DNA of 64,000 bases from Cyanobacteriota bacterium. Its GTDB lineage: Bacteria > Cyanobacteriota > Cyanobacteriia > CACIAM-69d. A program made the position numbers and the translations under genes. The notes under the pieces were generated by a model that made no database searches, was not told the DNA's origin, and saw nothing but the letters and a program-made list of their open reading frames with translations. This document shows, one piece after another, positions 10,459 to 20,287 of this stretch. Each line of letters begins with the position of its first letter. The first letter of the stretch is position 1. The stretch is taken from positions 62,001 to 126,000 of the forward strand of contig JAKRSF010000009.1 of assembly GCA_022402445.1 (NCBI GenBank), written 5' to 3'.

Positions 10459-11319
10459 CTAGGATCCCTGTTGGGCGTACATGGCCCGCAGGATCAGCCC
10501 CGGATCAATCCAATCATCCCCATATTTCACCCCCCAGTGGAGGTGCGGCCCCGTCGTACGGCCCGTCATGCCGACGCGCCCAATGCGCCCGCCCGTGCCC
10601 ACATCCTGCCCCTCCCAGATGCGGATACCGCCGTCGCGATCATTGAGGTAGCGGCGGCCATTTTCCGTCGCCACGGAGCCCTCCATGTGGCAATAGACAT
10701 GCTGCCACTGGCCGGATTGGATCGTCACCGACGTGCCGCAGAGGTTGTCGCTAGCCACCTTCACCACGCGCCCCGCCCACCAGTTGCGAACGTAGCTCCC
10801 CTTGGGGGCCGCCAAATCGAGGCCGCGATGGAACTCCCAGCGGCTGCCCCCCGTGGCCCCGCGCCGGTAGCCAAATCCGGAGGTATAGCTTTGAAAATTT
10901 TCGACCGGGAATGAGCCCTGGTGCCAATGGCTGCCGCCGCCGCCACCCGCCTGCTGGGCGCTGGCCCTGGGGCTAAATAGCTGGAACGGGCGCTGTACCG
11001 GCTGGGCAGTGGGGGCCGAGGCCGAGGCGATGGATGGGGGCTTTGCCCCGATCGCGGCGGTCCCCTCAGGATTTTGGCTAGCCTGCCGCGACGCTTCGAT
11101 CCACTGCTGCACCTGGGGCGATCGTGCCGGAGGCTGGGCCGCACTGAGCCAGGTTTGCCCCTGGGTGGCGATCGCGGAAATACCCTCCGCCGACATGAGC
11201 CCCACCCCAAACAGGGCCGAAACGAGCCCCACCCGCAGTCGGGCTTGGATACGCCCAAGGGGCAGTGAATCGGGGCGCTCGGGGGCGCTTGGCAACTGGG
11301 GAGGTGGCAAGGCAGACAC
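10459..11319 (-). CDS. M23 (LytM-type) peptidoglycan endopeptidase
   Basis: A 286-residue protein with an N-terminal hydrophobic anchor (VGLVSALFGVGLMSA) and a Pro/Ala-rich spacer. The C-terminal M23 domain carries HRGLDLAAPKGS (zinc His/Asp) and GPHLHWGVKYG (HxH motif), so the catalytic residues look intact. Such enzymes cut peptide cross-links or activate amidases at the cell wall. The start is GTG 11319. No LysM domain is evident. Confidence 0.88.
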   Translation of the reverse strand: MSALPPPQLPSAPERPDSLPLGRIQARLRVGLVSALFGVGLMSAEGISAIATQGQTWLSAAQPPARSPQVQQWIEASRQASQNPEGTAAIGAKPPSIASASAPTAQPVQRPFQLFSPRASAQQAGGGGGSHWHQGSFPVENFQSYTSGFGYRRGATGGSRWEFHRGLDLAAPKGSYVRNWWAGRVVKVASDNLCGTSVTIQSGQWQHVYCHMEGSVATENGRRYLNDRDGGIRIWEGQDVGTGGRIGRVGMTGRTTGPHLHWGVKYGDDWIDPGLILRAMYAQQGS

Positions 11320-11572
11320 AGCGCGTTGGGGGAAGCGATCGCGAGGCTGCCACTGAATCTACATAAAAAAAGCCCGCCCGTCCACTGGCCCCTGGGCACG
11401 CCGCGATCGGGGCAAAGCCCCCACCCATCGCCCCTAGGCCCCAGGAACAATCCATTCCCCTTAAACTAGGCTTTATGGAGTTTTCTAAACCTTTTCCTAA
11501 ACATTCCTAACGCCTAACGCCGCCCTGGCCGCGCGTTCTTGCCTTCGCCCCTGACGCTTCGCCCCCAAGTCC

Positions 11573-11971
11573 ATGACCTTTGACGATCTGCTCCACTTCT
11601 CCTTTCCCTTCACGGCCACCACGATCGCGGGCCTTGGCCTCTGGTCCCTGGCGCTGTATCTCGGCTTTTCGCCCCTGAGCGACGGGACCATTACGCTCCT
11701 GCAACGGTGGTTCAATTTCGCCGAGCGATCGCTCTACACCTCCCAGGAGGAATTTGAGCGCACCCGTCCGGCCCGCGAAGCGCAAAATACCTTTTATGCC
11801 TCCATCCTGAGCGTGGTGCCTTTTTTGGTGGTTGGGGGCCTGTGCAATTGGCTGGTGGAGATTGGCCTGGGCCACAGTTGGACCGTCAGCATGGGCCTGA
11901 TCGCCACCGTCGGCTGCGGCATCTATGAACTCGGTCGCCGTACCGGCAGTTCTGGCCCCCGCGATCGCTAG
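11573..11971 (+). CDS. Small conserved membrane protein
   Basis: A 132-residue protein with three hydrophobic segments (TIAGLGLWSLALYLGF, ILSVVPFLVVGGLCNWLVEI, MGLIATVGCGIYELG) separated by a charged loop SQEEFERTRPAREAQ. I do not recognise a family. The 250-bp region before it holds an A-run/GC-rich stretch but no convincing promoter. The next gene starts 63 bp downstream on the same strand. Confidence 0.6.
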   Translation: MTFDDLLHFSFPFTATTIAGLGLWSLALYLGFSPLSDGTITLLQRWFNFAERSLYTSQEEFERTRPAREAQNTFYASILSVVPFLVVGGLCNWLVEIGLGHSWTVSMGLIATVGCGIYELGRRTGSSGPRDR

Positions 11972-12034
11972 GGGATATTCCGCGATCGCCGATGCTAGCG
12001 TGGGGGCATCGAAACCAGAGGAGACCGGAAGCCC

Positions 12035-13057
12035 GTGGCTGACCCTATCTTTTCCGTCACCTGCCCCCCCCTGCGATCGCGCCACCGTTCACGCGCCTGG
12101 GGCCGTGCGATCGCCGCGATCGCCCTCGTGGGGAGCCTCGCTGGCCCCGCCGAAGCCAGCCGCCCCGAGGAGATGAGCGGAACCGCCCCCATCTCCCAGC
12201 AGGCCGATGTCCCCCAGCAACCCGAAACCGCCACCCCGCCCACCGTGCGCACCGCAAGCAACTGGCGCACGGAACTGATCGACATCGGCCAAGCACCCTA
12301 CCAAACCCTGCGTCTGCGGCCCACCCCCGGCGATCGCCAAACCATGACCGCCCGCGTCTCCATCAAGGGCACCATGGTCATCAACGGCGAAACCACCGAA
12401 GCCCCCGCCTTCCCCGAAATCGAGATGGCCCTTAGCTCCCTCGTCGAGGGCATTGAACCCAACGGCGACATCTACTACACCCTCCAGTACGATCGCCTGG
12501 GCCTCGTGGCCGGGACCGGCGACGCCAACCTCCCCCTAGAAATGATCGAGGCGGCCTTCGCCCCCTTCAAGGACCTAAAATTTCGCATCCTCTCCAGCGA
12601 TCGCGGCCAGGTGAAATCCATCGAAATGGTGTCGGAAACCGCCCTTGATCCCATGGCCCGCCAGATGCTCGACCAGCTTTTCCAGTCCCTCGATACCCTA
12701 TCGGCCCCCTTCCCCGAAGAGGCCATTGGCACCGGAGCCCGCTGGCGCGTCGTGGGCACCCTGGAGATGGCCGGCATGGTCCTCAATCAAGCGGTTGCCT
12801 TTGAACTGCAAACCCTAGAGGAGGACTACGGCATCCTCGCCATGACCCTAGAGCAAGACGGCACCATGGCCGCCATGGGGGAGAGCCGCATCACCAGCAG
12901 CGGCAGTGGCTCCCTCACCCTGGAATGGGATCGGGTCTTGCCCTCAATGGCCATGCTGGTCATGAATGCGACGGCGGTCATTGACGGCGGCGAAATCCTT
13001 GGCCCCATCGAACACCACATGGAAACGGTCATGGTGGCGGGCAGCGACGATCGCTAG
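12035..13057 (+). CDS. Exported protein of unknown function (DUF6263-like)
   Basis: A 340-residue protein beginning at GTG 12035, with a long basic N-region and a hydrophobic core (AIAAIALVGSLAGPAEA) that ends in an AxA-type cleavage site. The mature part, with a pattern of YTLRLRPTPGDRQTMTARV-type strands, SLVEGIEPNGDIYYTLQYD and a repeated half later (GTGARWRVVGTLEMAG), resembles periplasmic beta-rich proteins of the DUF6263 kind. The substrate is unknown. Its stop overlaps the convergent protease gene by 4 bp. Confidence 0.65.
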   Translation: MADPIFSVTCPPLRSRHRSRAWGRAIAAIALVGSLAGPAEASRPEEMSGTAPISQQADVPQQPETATPPTVRTASNWRTELIDIGQAPYQTLRLRPTPGDRQTMTARVSIKGTMVINGETTEAPAFPEIEMALSSLVEGIEPNGDIYYTLQYDRLGLVAGTGDANLPLEMIEAAFAPFKDLKFRILSSDRGQVKSIEMVSETALDPMARQMLDQLFQSLDTLSAPFPEEAIGTGARWRVVGTLEMAGMVLNQAVAFELQTLEEDYGILAMTLEQDGTMAAMGESRITSSGSGSLTLEWDRVLPSMAMLVMNATAVIDGGEILGPIEHHMETVMVAGSDDR

Positions 13058-14370
13058 CGGCGTTGGCGACTGTTGGGATTGGCCCCGAGATCCATCGGTG
13101 CGGCCTCCACCGCGATCGCGAGATTCTGGCCATTGCGGTGGATCGCCAGGTTTAGGGTGCTGCCAATGCCCGCCGCCTCCACCATTTGCTGCACCTCGAC
13201 GGGCTCTTCCACCACCTTGCCGTCCACCTGAAAAATCACATCCCCCGGCTTGAGGCCCGCCTGCGCCGCTGGCGAATTAGGCAAAATGCGCATCACCAAC
13301 ACCCCCGCATCAATGCCCAGGCGGATGGTGCTGTTGGGATCTTCGGTGATCTGCTGCTTGAGGGCCGGGGTGAGCTTGGCCATCTGAATGCCGATGAAGG
13401 GATGCTCCGCCTTGCCGGTGCTGATCAGTTGATCGGCGATCTGTTTGGCGCGATCGATGGGAATGGCGAAACCGATGCCCTGGGCGTCGCGGATGATGGC
13501 GGTGTTCATGCCGATCACCTGGCCCCGGGAGTCGATGAGGGGGCCGCCGGAGTTGCCCGGATTGATGGCGGCGTCCGTTTGGATGAAGTTGACGCGCTTG
13601 TCGGGGACGCCGATCTGGGCGCTCGATCGCCCGGTGGCGCTGATGATGCCGGTGGTGACGGTGTTATCTAAACCGAGGGGGTTGCCGATGGCGATCGCCC
13701 ATTCCCCCGGTTGCAGGCGGTTGCTGTCGCCAAAGGTGACGGTGGGCAGATCCTGGGCGTCGATTTTGATGACGGCCACATCGGTGAGGGTGTCGGTGCC
13801 CACCACTTCCCCGGCGAATTTGCGCCCATCCTTGAGGGTGACGGTGACGCGATCGGCGCGATCGACCACATGGGCATTGGTGAAGATGGTGCCATTGGCC
13901 TCGACGATGAAGCCGGAGCCGGAGCCCGCCGTCTCCCGTTCCCCTTGGTTGGGCAGGGCATCGCCAAAGAATCGCCGAAATAGGGGATTGCTATTAAATT
14001 CCTCCGGCAGGCCGGAACTGACGGTGCGGGCCGCGTCGATGCGCACCACCGCTGGCCCCACCTGCTGCACCACCTGGGTGACAAAGTTGGCGTCGCCGGA
14101 CGGTTCGAGGGCGCGCGGGGCCGTGGGGATGGAGGGACTCGGGGCGATCGCATTGGTGGCCCCTTGAGGTTCATTGCTCCCAAGGATGGAGGGCAGCGCC
14201 CCTGGAGACAGGGTTTTGAGGCCCACCAGGGTTGCGCCCGCCCCAAACAGCATCAGGGACAGGTAGAGCAATGGCTTTTGCCAAGCGGAATTGGAACGGC
14301 TCAAGGGTTTAGGGTCTTGGAATTCAATACGGTCTGGATGGCGATCGCGGGGGGAAGGCTGCGTTTGCAT
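13054..14370 (-). CDS. Deg/HtrA family serine protease with one PDZ domain
   Basis: About 438 residues: an N-terminal membrane anchor (LLYLSLMLFGAGATLVGL), then a trypsin-like domain with the catalytic triad visible as His in TNAHVV (about 167), Asp in TDVAVIK (about 197) and Ser in GNSGGPL (about 273). A single PDZ domain follows (PNSPAAQAGLKPGDVIFQVDGK). This is the HhoA/HhoB/HtrA protein-quality-control family of cyanobacteria; which paralogue cannot be told. ATG 14370 gives the usual length. Confidence 0.93.
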   Translation of the reverse strand: MQTQPSPRDRHPDRIEFQDPKPLSRSNSAWQKPLLYLSLMLFGAGATLVGLKTLSPGALPSILGSNEPQGATNAIAPSPSIPTAPRALEPSGDANFVTQVVQQVGPAVVRIDAARTVSSGLPEEFNSNPLFRRFFGDALPNQGERETAGSGSGFIVEANGTIFTNAHVVDRADRVTVTLKDGRKFAGEVVGTDTLTDVAVIKIDAQDLPTVTFGDSNRLQPGEWAIAIGNPLGLDNTVTTGIISATGRSSAQIGVPDKRVNFIQTDAAINPGNSGGPLIDSRGQVIGMNTAIIRDAQGIGFAIPIDRAKQIADQLISTGKAEHPFIGIQMAKLTPALKQQITEDPNSTIRLGIDAGVLVMRILPNSPAAQAGLKPGDVIFQVDGKVVEEPVEVQQMVEAAGIGSTLNLAIHRNGQNLAIAVEAAPMDLGANPNSRQRR

Positions 14371-14678
14371 AGCGAATCGGTCCCATTGCAACTCAGTGTA
14401 ATCCGATTTCCCGTGGCCGCCGCCGCCATCGATCCAGATCAAGGGAGGACGGCAACGGCCCTAGGAACTCTTCAGGGCAGGGGTGAGGAGCCCTGAATTC
14501 AACTTAGAAGCCCCGTATTACGACGCCGTGGCAAAGGCGTTACGCTTGCCCCCACATCCTTGCAACATTCCCGTTACAACGTTGCAACAGCCCCATTGAC
14601 CCCGCTGGCCCCGCTAGAAGGGCTAGTTAAAGATGGGCCAGAGTTGCTGCCGGGGTGGCGCTGCCCCGTGGCCGGTCC
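14371..14678. other. Intergenic region between deg and aldo/keto reductase genes
   Basis: There is no ORF of note. The only structure seen is a short inverted repeat TTGCAAC ... GTTGCAA (about 14561-14586), which could be part of a promoter or operator. Nothing else can be supported. Confidence 0.3.
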
Positions 14679-15638
14679 TCAAAACTCCTGGGTCAGGGTT
14701 GCCAATAAATCCCCCTCCTCGGGCGAGAGGCTCCAGCCCAAGGCCCCCACGTTGTCGCGCACCTGCTCGGGGGTTTTGGCTCCGGGGATGGGCACCACCT
14801 GGGCACGGGTGATCAGCCAATTCAAGGCCACCTGGGCGGCGGTGCGATCGCGGCGATCGCCAATTTCCCGCAGTGCATCCACCACCGGCAGAATTTTGGC
14901 AAAGCCCGTCGCCGTAAACCGAGGATCCAGGCGGCGCGCGCCGGTGGGCGGCAAACTGGTTTCGCGGCCATATTTACCCGTCAAAAGCCCCTGGGCCAGG
15001 GGGCAATAGGCCAAAATCGCCACATCCAACTCCCGCGCCGCCGCCAGGACGCCATTGCGCTCGATGCACCGCTCCAAAAGCGAATACTGCACCTGGTTCA
15101 CCGCCAGGGGGACGCCCCATTCCTTCAGGTAGCCGTGGGCTTCGCGCAGTTGGGCGGCGGAATAGTTGCTCACGCCGATCGCGCGGATCTTGCCCGCCTT
15201 GACCTGATCGGCGAGGGTTTTGAGGAGGGTTTTGTGGCCCAGCAAAAAGTGCAGCGGCCAGTGGATTTGATACAGATCCACCTGCGATCGCCCCAGCCGT
15301 TCGAGGGTGGCATCGAGGGCATCCACCACCTGCTGCGGGAAGATGCGCCAGGGGAATGGGAAGTACTTAGACGCAATACAAACGGGGTAGGGGGAACCCT
15401 TCATAAAAGCCCCCAGAAGCCGCTCCGACTCCCCTAGGCCGTAGACTTCTGCCGTATCAAAGAGCACCAGTCCGGCCTCGGTGGCGGCGGCGAAACTGGC
15501 GTGGAGTTGCTCGCGATCGTAGGTATTGCCGTAGTCCCAATAGAGCTTGTCGCCCCAGGACCAGGTGCCAATGCCCAGGGCGGGGACTTCGAGGCTGGTG
15601 GGGCCAAGACGCACGGTTTGTAGGGCAGATGGGACCAT
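14679..15638 (-). CDS. Aldo/keto reductase
   Basis: A 319-residue TIM-barrel NADPH-dependent oxidoreductase. Family motifs are GIGTWSWGDKLYWDYG, the catalytic Asp/Tyr region LFDTAEVYGLGESE, the Lys-containing SKYFPFPW, DLYQIHWP, IRAIGVSNYSAAQL, the late NQVQYSLL and the NADP-binding IPGAKTPEQVRDN. The physiological substrate is unknown. It is divergent from the MBL-fold gene. Confidence 0.92.
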   Translation of the reverse strand: MVPSALQTVRLGPTSLEVPALGIGTWSWGDKLYWDYGNTYDREQLHASFAAATEAGLVLFDTAEVYGLGESERLLGAFMKGSPYPVCIASKYFPFPWRIFPQQVVDALDATLERLGRSQVDLYQIHWPLHFLLGHKTLLKTLADQVKAGKIRAIGVSNYSAAQLREAHGYLKEWGVPLAVNQVQYSLLERCIERNGVLAAARELDVAILAYCPLAQGLLTGKYGRETSLPPTGARRLDPRFTATGFAKILPVVDALREIGDRRDRTAAQVALNWLITRAQVVPIPGAKTPEQVRDNVGALGWSLSPEEGDLLATLTQEF

Positions 15639-15731
15639 GGGAAAATTTTCTCCTCGGGCCGAGGGCCGCTGGTGTTCACGGAATGGACACTTGACAATGG
15701 AATGGTAGCGCGCGGATTTGTGGTGGGGACA

Positions 15732-16610
15732 ATGGCTCGATTAGACCGGCGGCGATCGCGGAATGTACCGGGGGACTTTTATGTGGATTCAAGCTGCATT
15801 GATTGTGATACCTGCCGCTGGATGGTGCCGACGGTGTTTCGCCGTGAGGATGGGCAGTCGGTGGTGTTTCAGCAGCCGATGACGGGGCCGGAGCGTCGGG
15901 CGGCGTTGCAGGCGCTGTTGGCCTGTCCGACCGCTTCGATTGGCACGATCGCGCCGCCGCCGGATATTCGTGAGGTGCAGGATGATTTTCCGCTGCCGGT
16001 GACAGAGGGGGTGTTCCACTGCGGCTACCACTCGCGGGATTCCTTTGGGGCGGCGTCCTACTTCATCACGCGATCGCAGGGGAATGTGCTGGTGGATTCG
16101 CCCCGCTACAGCGCCCCGTTGGCAAAGCGGCTGGAGGAATTGGGGGGGGTGCGATATCTGGTGCTGACCCACCGGGATGATGTGGCGGACCATCGGCGGT
16201 GGCGCGATCGCTTCGGCTGCGAACGGGTGCTGCATGTGGCCGATCGCACGGAGGCGACCCCGGAAATCGAGCGGTGGCTTGTGGGGACGGAGGTGGTGGA
16301 GCTTGCGCCGGATCTGACGATTATCCCCGTGCCCGGTCACTCGCCGGGGCATATTGTGCTGCTCTATGGGGGCCGGGTGCTATTTTCGGGCGATCATCTG
16401 GCCTATTCGCCCCATTTGGGCCATCTGCACGGATTCCGGCGCTACTGCTGGTTTTCCTGGGAGCATCAAATTCAGTCGATGGAGCGGCTCCGGGCCTATG
16501 AATTTGAGTGGGTGCTTCCGGGCCACGGCCACCGCTACCACGCGCCGGATGCGGCGGCGATGGCGATCGCGCTGGAAACCTGCATCACCTGGATGAAGGA
16601 GCAGATTTAG
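15732..16610 (+). CDS. MBL-fold metallohydrolase with ferredoxin-like N-terminus
   Basis: About 292 residues. The N-terminal part (DFYVDSSCIDCDTCRWMVP...ALLACPTASIG) carries a CxxCxxC plus CP pattern like a single-cluster ferredoxin. The MBL part has LTHRDDVADH in place of the usual HxHxDH, then PVPGHSPGHIVLLY, LFSGDHLAY and a terminal PGHGHRYH, so the metal site is altered at the first motif but other ligands persist. It is possibly an oxidoreductase of the flavodiiron-like or beta-lactamase/ferredoxin fusion family; the substrate is unknown. Confidence 0.82.
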   Translation: MARLDRRRSRNVPGDFYVDSSCIDCDTCRWMVPTVFRREDGQSVVFQQPMTGPERRAALQALLACPTASIGTIAPPPDIREVQDDFPLPVTEGVFHCGYHSRDSFGAASYFITRSQGNVLVDSPRYSAPLAKRLEELGGVRYLVLTHRDDVADHRRWRDRFGCERVLHVADRTEATPEIERWLVGTEVVELAPDLTIIPVPGHSPGHIVLLYGGRVLFSGDHLAYSPHLGHLHGFRRYCWFSWEHQIQSMERLRAYEFEWVLPGHGHRYHAPDAAAMAIALETCITWMKEQI

Positions 16611-16642
16611 CAGATCCTAGAGATGGGGGGCGATCGCGGGGG

Positions 16643-16999
16643 CTAGGCGAAGGTGCCGCCATTCCAGCCCCAGAGGTGCCGTTCGGCGTCGGCGAATTCG
16701 ATATAGATGCGCGCTTTGGGCACGGCGATCGCGGCTTCGATCAAGCTACAAAATTCGGCGCTCATGGCGGCGGTTTGGGCGGGGGTCATGGTGCCGATGC
16801 TTTTGACTTCGACGTAGCAGACGGGGGCGTCGGCGGTGCCGCCAAAGGTCATGGGCACATCGCCGCGAAAGGCGGTCATGACATAGGATTCCGGTTTGCC
16901 CAGGTGGCGGGCCAGTTTGGCGGACAGATCCAGCAGCAGGCCATCGACGGTGGCGCGATCGGGGCTCGGGGCGGAGGTTTGTAGGTTAATCAACGGCAT
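16643..16999 (-). CDS. MIF/phenylpyruvate tautomerase family protein
   Basis: A 118-residue protein starting MPLINLQTS. The proline exposed after removal of Met is the catalytic base in this superfamily. LAKHLGKPESYVMT-like and FGGTADAPVCYVEVKSIG segments are typical, followed by YIEFADAERHLWGWNGGTFA. It probably forms a trimer with keto-enol tautomerase activity. The physiological role in cyanobacteria is unknown. Confidence 0.92.
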   Translation of the reverse strand: MPLINLQTSAPSPDRATVDGLLLDLSAKLARHLGKPESYVMTAFRGDVPMTFGGTADAPVCYVEVKSIGTMTPAQTAAMSAEFCSLIEAAIAVPKARIYIEFADAERHLWGWNGGTFA

Positions 17000-17091
17000 G
17001 GGATCACCGGGGCTCGGGGCTAAATCATCCTAGGGGATGCGCGATCGCCCCATAGGATAGCGGAACGGCGGACCATTGGAAGAAGATTGGC

Positions 17092-17961
17092 ATGGATTTT
17101 CGTTTTCCTTCCCTTCGTCCCCGTCGAACCCCTATGGCCCGTTTTCCCTGGCAACGCCTCGGTACCTATGCCCTCCTCAGTGCGATCGCCCTGGCGATGC
17201 TGCTGCCGCTCCTGTGGCTGCTGTCCACGGCCTTGAAGGCCCCGACGGAGGATATTTTTCAGTTCCCGCCCCGGCTGCTGCCCGCGTCGCCCACGCTGGA
17301 AAATTTCAAAAATGTCCTGGCGGCGGAACCCTTTGGCCTCTATTTCAAAAACAGTTTAGTGATCTCCACCCTGACGGTGGTCCTCAATTTGCTGTTCTGC
17401 GCGTTGGCGGCCTACCCGTTGGCGCGGCTGGCCTTTCGGGGGCGGGAGGTGCTCTTCAGCGCGATCGTCGCCACCATCGCCATCCCTTTCCAAATCGTCA
17501 TGATTCCCCTCTACATCCTTTCCGTGCAGGTGGGGGTGCGCAATAGCTATCTCGGGGTGATTTTTCCGTCCCTGGCGACGGCCTTCGGCATTTTTCTGCT
17601 GCGGCAGGCGTTTTTGGCGGTGCCCAAGGAACTGGAAGAGGCGGCCCGCCTGGATGGCTGCACGGAGCTGGGCATTTGGTGGCATGTGATGATTCCCGCC
17701 GTGCGGCCGGCCCTGGCGACCCTGGCGATTTTTACGTTCATCGGCTCCTGGGGCGATTTCCTGTGGCCGTTGCTGGTGCTCGATGATCCGGACTATTTCA
17801 CGCTGCCGTTGGGGGTGGCGAAACTGGCGGGCACCTTCTCCCTCGATTGGCGGCTGGTGTCGGCGGGCTCGATCCTGGCGATCGCCCCCGCGATCGCGTT
17901 TTTCCTGCTAGCCCAGCGCTACATTATCCCCGCCAATACCGACAGTGGCCTCAAGGGTTAA
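17092..17961 (+). CDS. Carbohydrate ABC transporter permease (MalG type)
   Basis: A 289-residue inner-membrane permease with six hydrophobic spans. The cytoplasmic coupling (EAA) loop EEAARLDGCTELGIWWHVMIP fits the CUT1 sugar-permease subfamily. FQIVMIPLYIL and SWGDFLWPLLVLDDPDYFTLPLG are also typical. It needs a partner permease, a solute-binding protein and an ATPase, none of which is adjacent. The substrate is unknown. An internal start at 17134 (MARFPW) is possible. Confidence 0.93.
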   Translation: MDFRFPSLRPRRTPMARFPWQRLGTYALLSAIALAMLLPLLWLLSTALKAPTEDIFQFPPRLLPASPTLENFKNVLAAEPFGLYFKNSLVISTLTVVLNLLFCALAAYPLARLAFRGREVLFSAIVATIAIPFQIVMIPLYILSVQVGVRNSYLGVIFPSLATAFGIFLLRQAFLAVPKELEEAARLDGCTELGIWWHVMIPAVRPALATLAIFTFIGSWGDFLWPLLVLDDPDYFTLPLGVAKLAGTFSLDWRLVSAGSILAIAPAIAFFLLAQRYIIPANTDSGLKG

Positions 17962-18209
17962 CGGTCACCCCCGAGGTTTGGAACCATCACACAACATCAC
18001 GCAACGTTACGGAACTGTTGGTTGGTCGCCGCGATCGCCACATTCCGTCACAAAACCATTAGAAAATCCGCCCCCTTTCTAACGATCGGTTGAGCGGTTG
18101 CGCCGGGGGTGAAAGGGACAGCCAATAATCGAATTACCCCCCGGGATCAGCGTTAACCCTTCATGATGCCGTTGACCCCTCGGGCTCCACGCGCAATGAG
18201 GAACGGATC

Positions 18210-20267
18210 ATGTCAGAAACTGTCGGCCGTACTAGACGCAACATTGCCCTGATTGGCCCCTATTCCAGCGGTAAAACTACCCTTTTAGAAAGTCTTTTAT
18301 TTGTCAGTGGCGTCCTCTCCCGCAAGGGTTCGACGAAGGATGGCAACTGTGTCGGGGACAGCAGCCCAGAGGCCCGCGATCGCGGCATGGGTGTGGAAGT
18401 GAATGTGGCGAGCCATCCCTATCAAGATCTTGAATTTACGTGGATTGATTGTCCCGGCTCCGTGGAATTGGCGGCGGAAACCTACAGCGCCCTGGTGGGG
18501 GTTGATGCGGCGGTGGTGGTGTGCGAACCGAATGTTGATCGCGCCACGATTTTGGCCCCCCTGTTTCAGTTCCTAGATGCGTGGGAAATTCCGCACCTGC
18601 TGTTTATCAACAAACTTGATCGCGCCAATAACAGCATTTCTGAAATTTTGGCCGGGATGCAAACGGTGTCGTCGCGGCCGTTGGTGTTGCATCAATATCC
18701 CATCCGTGAAAATCGGGATGTGGTGGGGTTTATTGACCTGGTGACGGAGCAGGCGTACCACTACCACGCGGGCGCGCCAGCGGATCCGGTGCCCCTGCCG
18801 GAGGCCATGCGATCGCTCGAACAAACCGCCCGCCAGGAAATGCTCGAGGTGTTGGCGGACTATGACGATCATCTATTAGAAGAACTGCTGGAGGATATTG
18901 CGCCCACGGAGGCGGAAATTGTCGGCGATTTGAAGATGGAATTGGGGGCGGATTTGATCGTGCCGGTGTTCGTGGGCATGGCCGATCGCGACTTCGGGAC
19001 GCGGCCATTGCTCGATGCCCTGGTGCGGGAAGCGCCGGAAACCACGGCAACGGCCCAACGGCGCGGCATTGAAGCGATTGATCTGGCGGGGGTGCCGGAG
19101 GATGCCGCGATCGCCCAGGTGCTCAAAACCTACTACACCAACCAGGGGGGCAAACTGTCCCTGGTGCGCCTGTGGCAGGGGATTTTGACGGACAGCGATA
19201 CCCTCAATGGCGATCGCATCGGTGGCCTCTATCGCCTGCAAGGGGGCCAAACCCAACCGATCCACGAGGCGCGGGCCGGGGATATCCTCGCGATCGCGCG
19301 GCTGGATCGCCCCCGCACCGGCGACACCCTCAGCAGCGCCGGGGACATCCTGCCCAGCCTGCTGCCGAAGGCCGAACTGCCGGAACCGGTCTACGCCATG
19401 GCTGTGGTGGCGGAAAAACGCAGCGATGAGGTCAAACTCAGCAGCGCCCTGGCCAAACTCACGGACGAGGATCCGGGCCTCTCCTGGCAGCAGCACGGCG
19501 ACACCCATGAGGTGGTCCTGGCGGGCCAGGGGGAAATTCACCTGCAAATCGCCCTCGATCGCCTCAAGCGCAAGTACAACCTGCCCATGAGCACCCACCT
19601 GCCCCAGGTGCCCTACCGGGAAACCATCCGCAAGGGGGCGGGCCACGTCCACGGGCGTTATAAGCACCAAACCGGCGGCCATGGGCAGTTTGGCGATGTG
19701 TATCTGGACATCAATCCCCTGCCGCGCGGATCGGGTTTTGATTTTAGTAGCGCGATCGTTGGCGGCGTGGTGCCCCGGCAGTACATCCCCGGCGTGGAAA
19801 TGGGCGTGCGCGAATCCCTCGATCGCGGTCCCCTGGGCTTCCCGGTGGTGGATGTGGCCGTCAAGCTGACCGATGGCTCCTATCACACGGTCGATAGCTC
19901 CGAGCAGGCGTTCAAACAGGCGGCCCGGGCGGCGATGCAGGCGGCTATGGCGGACTGTGGGCCGGTGCTCCTTGAACCGATCGCCCTGGTGGAAATCTCG
20001 GCCCCGGCGGAGTTCACCGCCAAGGTGCTGCAACTGATCAGCGGGCGGCGGGGCCAAATCCTCGGCTACACGGCGCGGCCCGACTGGAGCGGCTGGGAGA
20101 CCGTCAGCGCCCACATGCCCCAGGTGGAAATGCAGGATCTGATTGTGGAACTGCGATCGCAAACCCTGGGCGTCGGGACGTTTTCCTGGCGACCGGAGCG
20201 GCTCCAGGAGGTGCCGGATAAGCTGGCGGAACGGATCCTGGCCCAGGCCACCGGCGATCGCGCCTAG
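18210..20267 (+). CDS. Elongation factor G-like GTPase (FusA2 type)
   Basis: A 685-residue protein. The G1 motif is GPYSSGKTT, G3 is DCPG (canonical DTPG), and G4 is NKLD. The switch I region GSTKDGNCVGDSSPEARDRGMGV departs strongly from the canonical EF-G sequence. Domains II-V follow in order; AVVAEKRSDEVKLSSAL, HGRYKHQTGGHGQFGDVYL and the C-terminal EISAPAEFTAKVLQLISGRRGQILG match EF-G domains III-V. This fits the stand-alone EF-G-like family rather than the essential factor, so its role in translation is uncertain. Confidence 0.88.
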   Translation: MSETVGRTRRNIALIGPYSSGKTTLLESLLFVSGVLSRKGSTKDGNCVGDSSPEARDRGMGVEVNVASHPYQDLEFTWIDCPGSVELAAETYSALVGVDAAVVVCEPNVDRATILAPLFQFLDAWEIPHLLFINKLDRANNSISEILAGMQTVSSRPLVLHQYPIRENRDVVGFIDLVTEQAYHYHAGAPADPVPLPEAMRSLEQTARQEMLEVLADYDDHLLEELLEDIAPTEAEIVGDLKMELGADLIVPVFVGMADRDFGTRPLLDALVREAPETTATAQRRGIEAIDLAGVPEDAAIAQVLKTYYTNQGGKLSLVRLWQGILTDSDTLNGDRIGGLYRLQGGQTQPIHEARAGDILAIARLDRPRTGDTLSSAGDILPSLLPKAELPEPVYAMAVVAEKRSDEVKLSSALAKLTDEDPGLSWQQHGDTHEVVLAGQGEIHLQIALDRLKRKYNLPMSTHLPQVPYRETIRKGAGHVHGRYKHQTGGHGQFGDVYLDINPLPRGSGFDFSSAIVGGVVPRQYIPGVEMGVRESLDRGPLGFPVVDVAVKLTDGSYHTVDSSEQAFKQAARAAMQAAMADCGPVLLEPIALVEISAPAEFTAKVLQLISGRRGQILGYTARPDWSGWETVSAHMPQVEMQDLIVELRSQTLGVGTFSWRPERLQEVPDKLAERILAQATGDRA

Positions 20268-20287
20268 GGACGAATCTGGGGTCGAAT

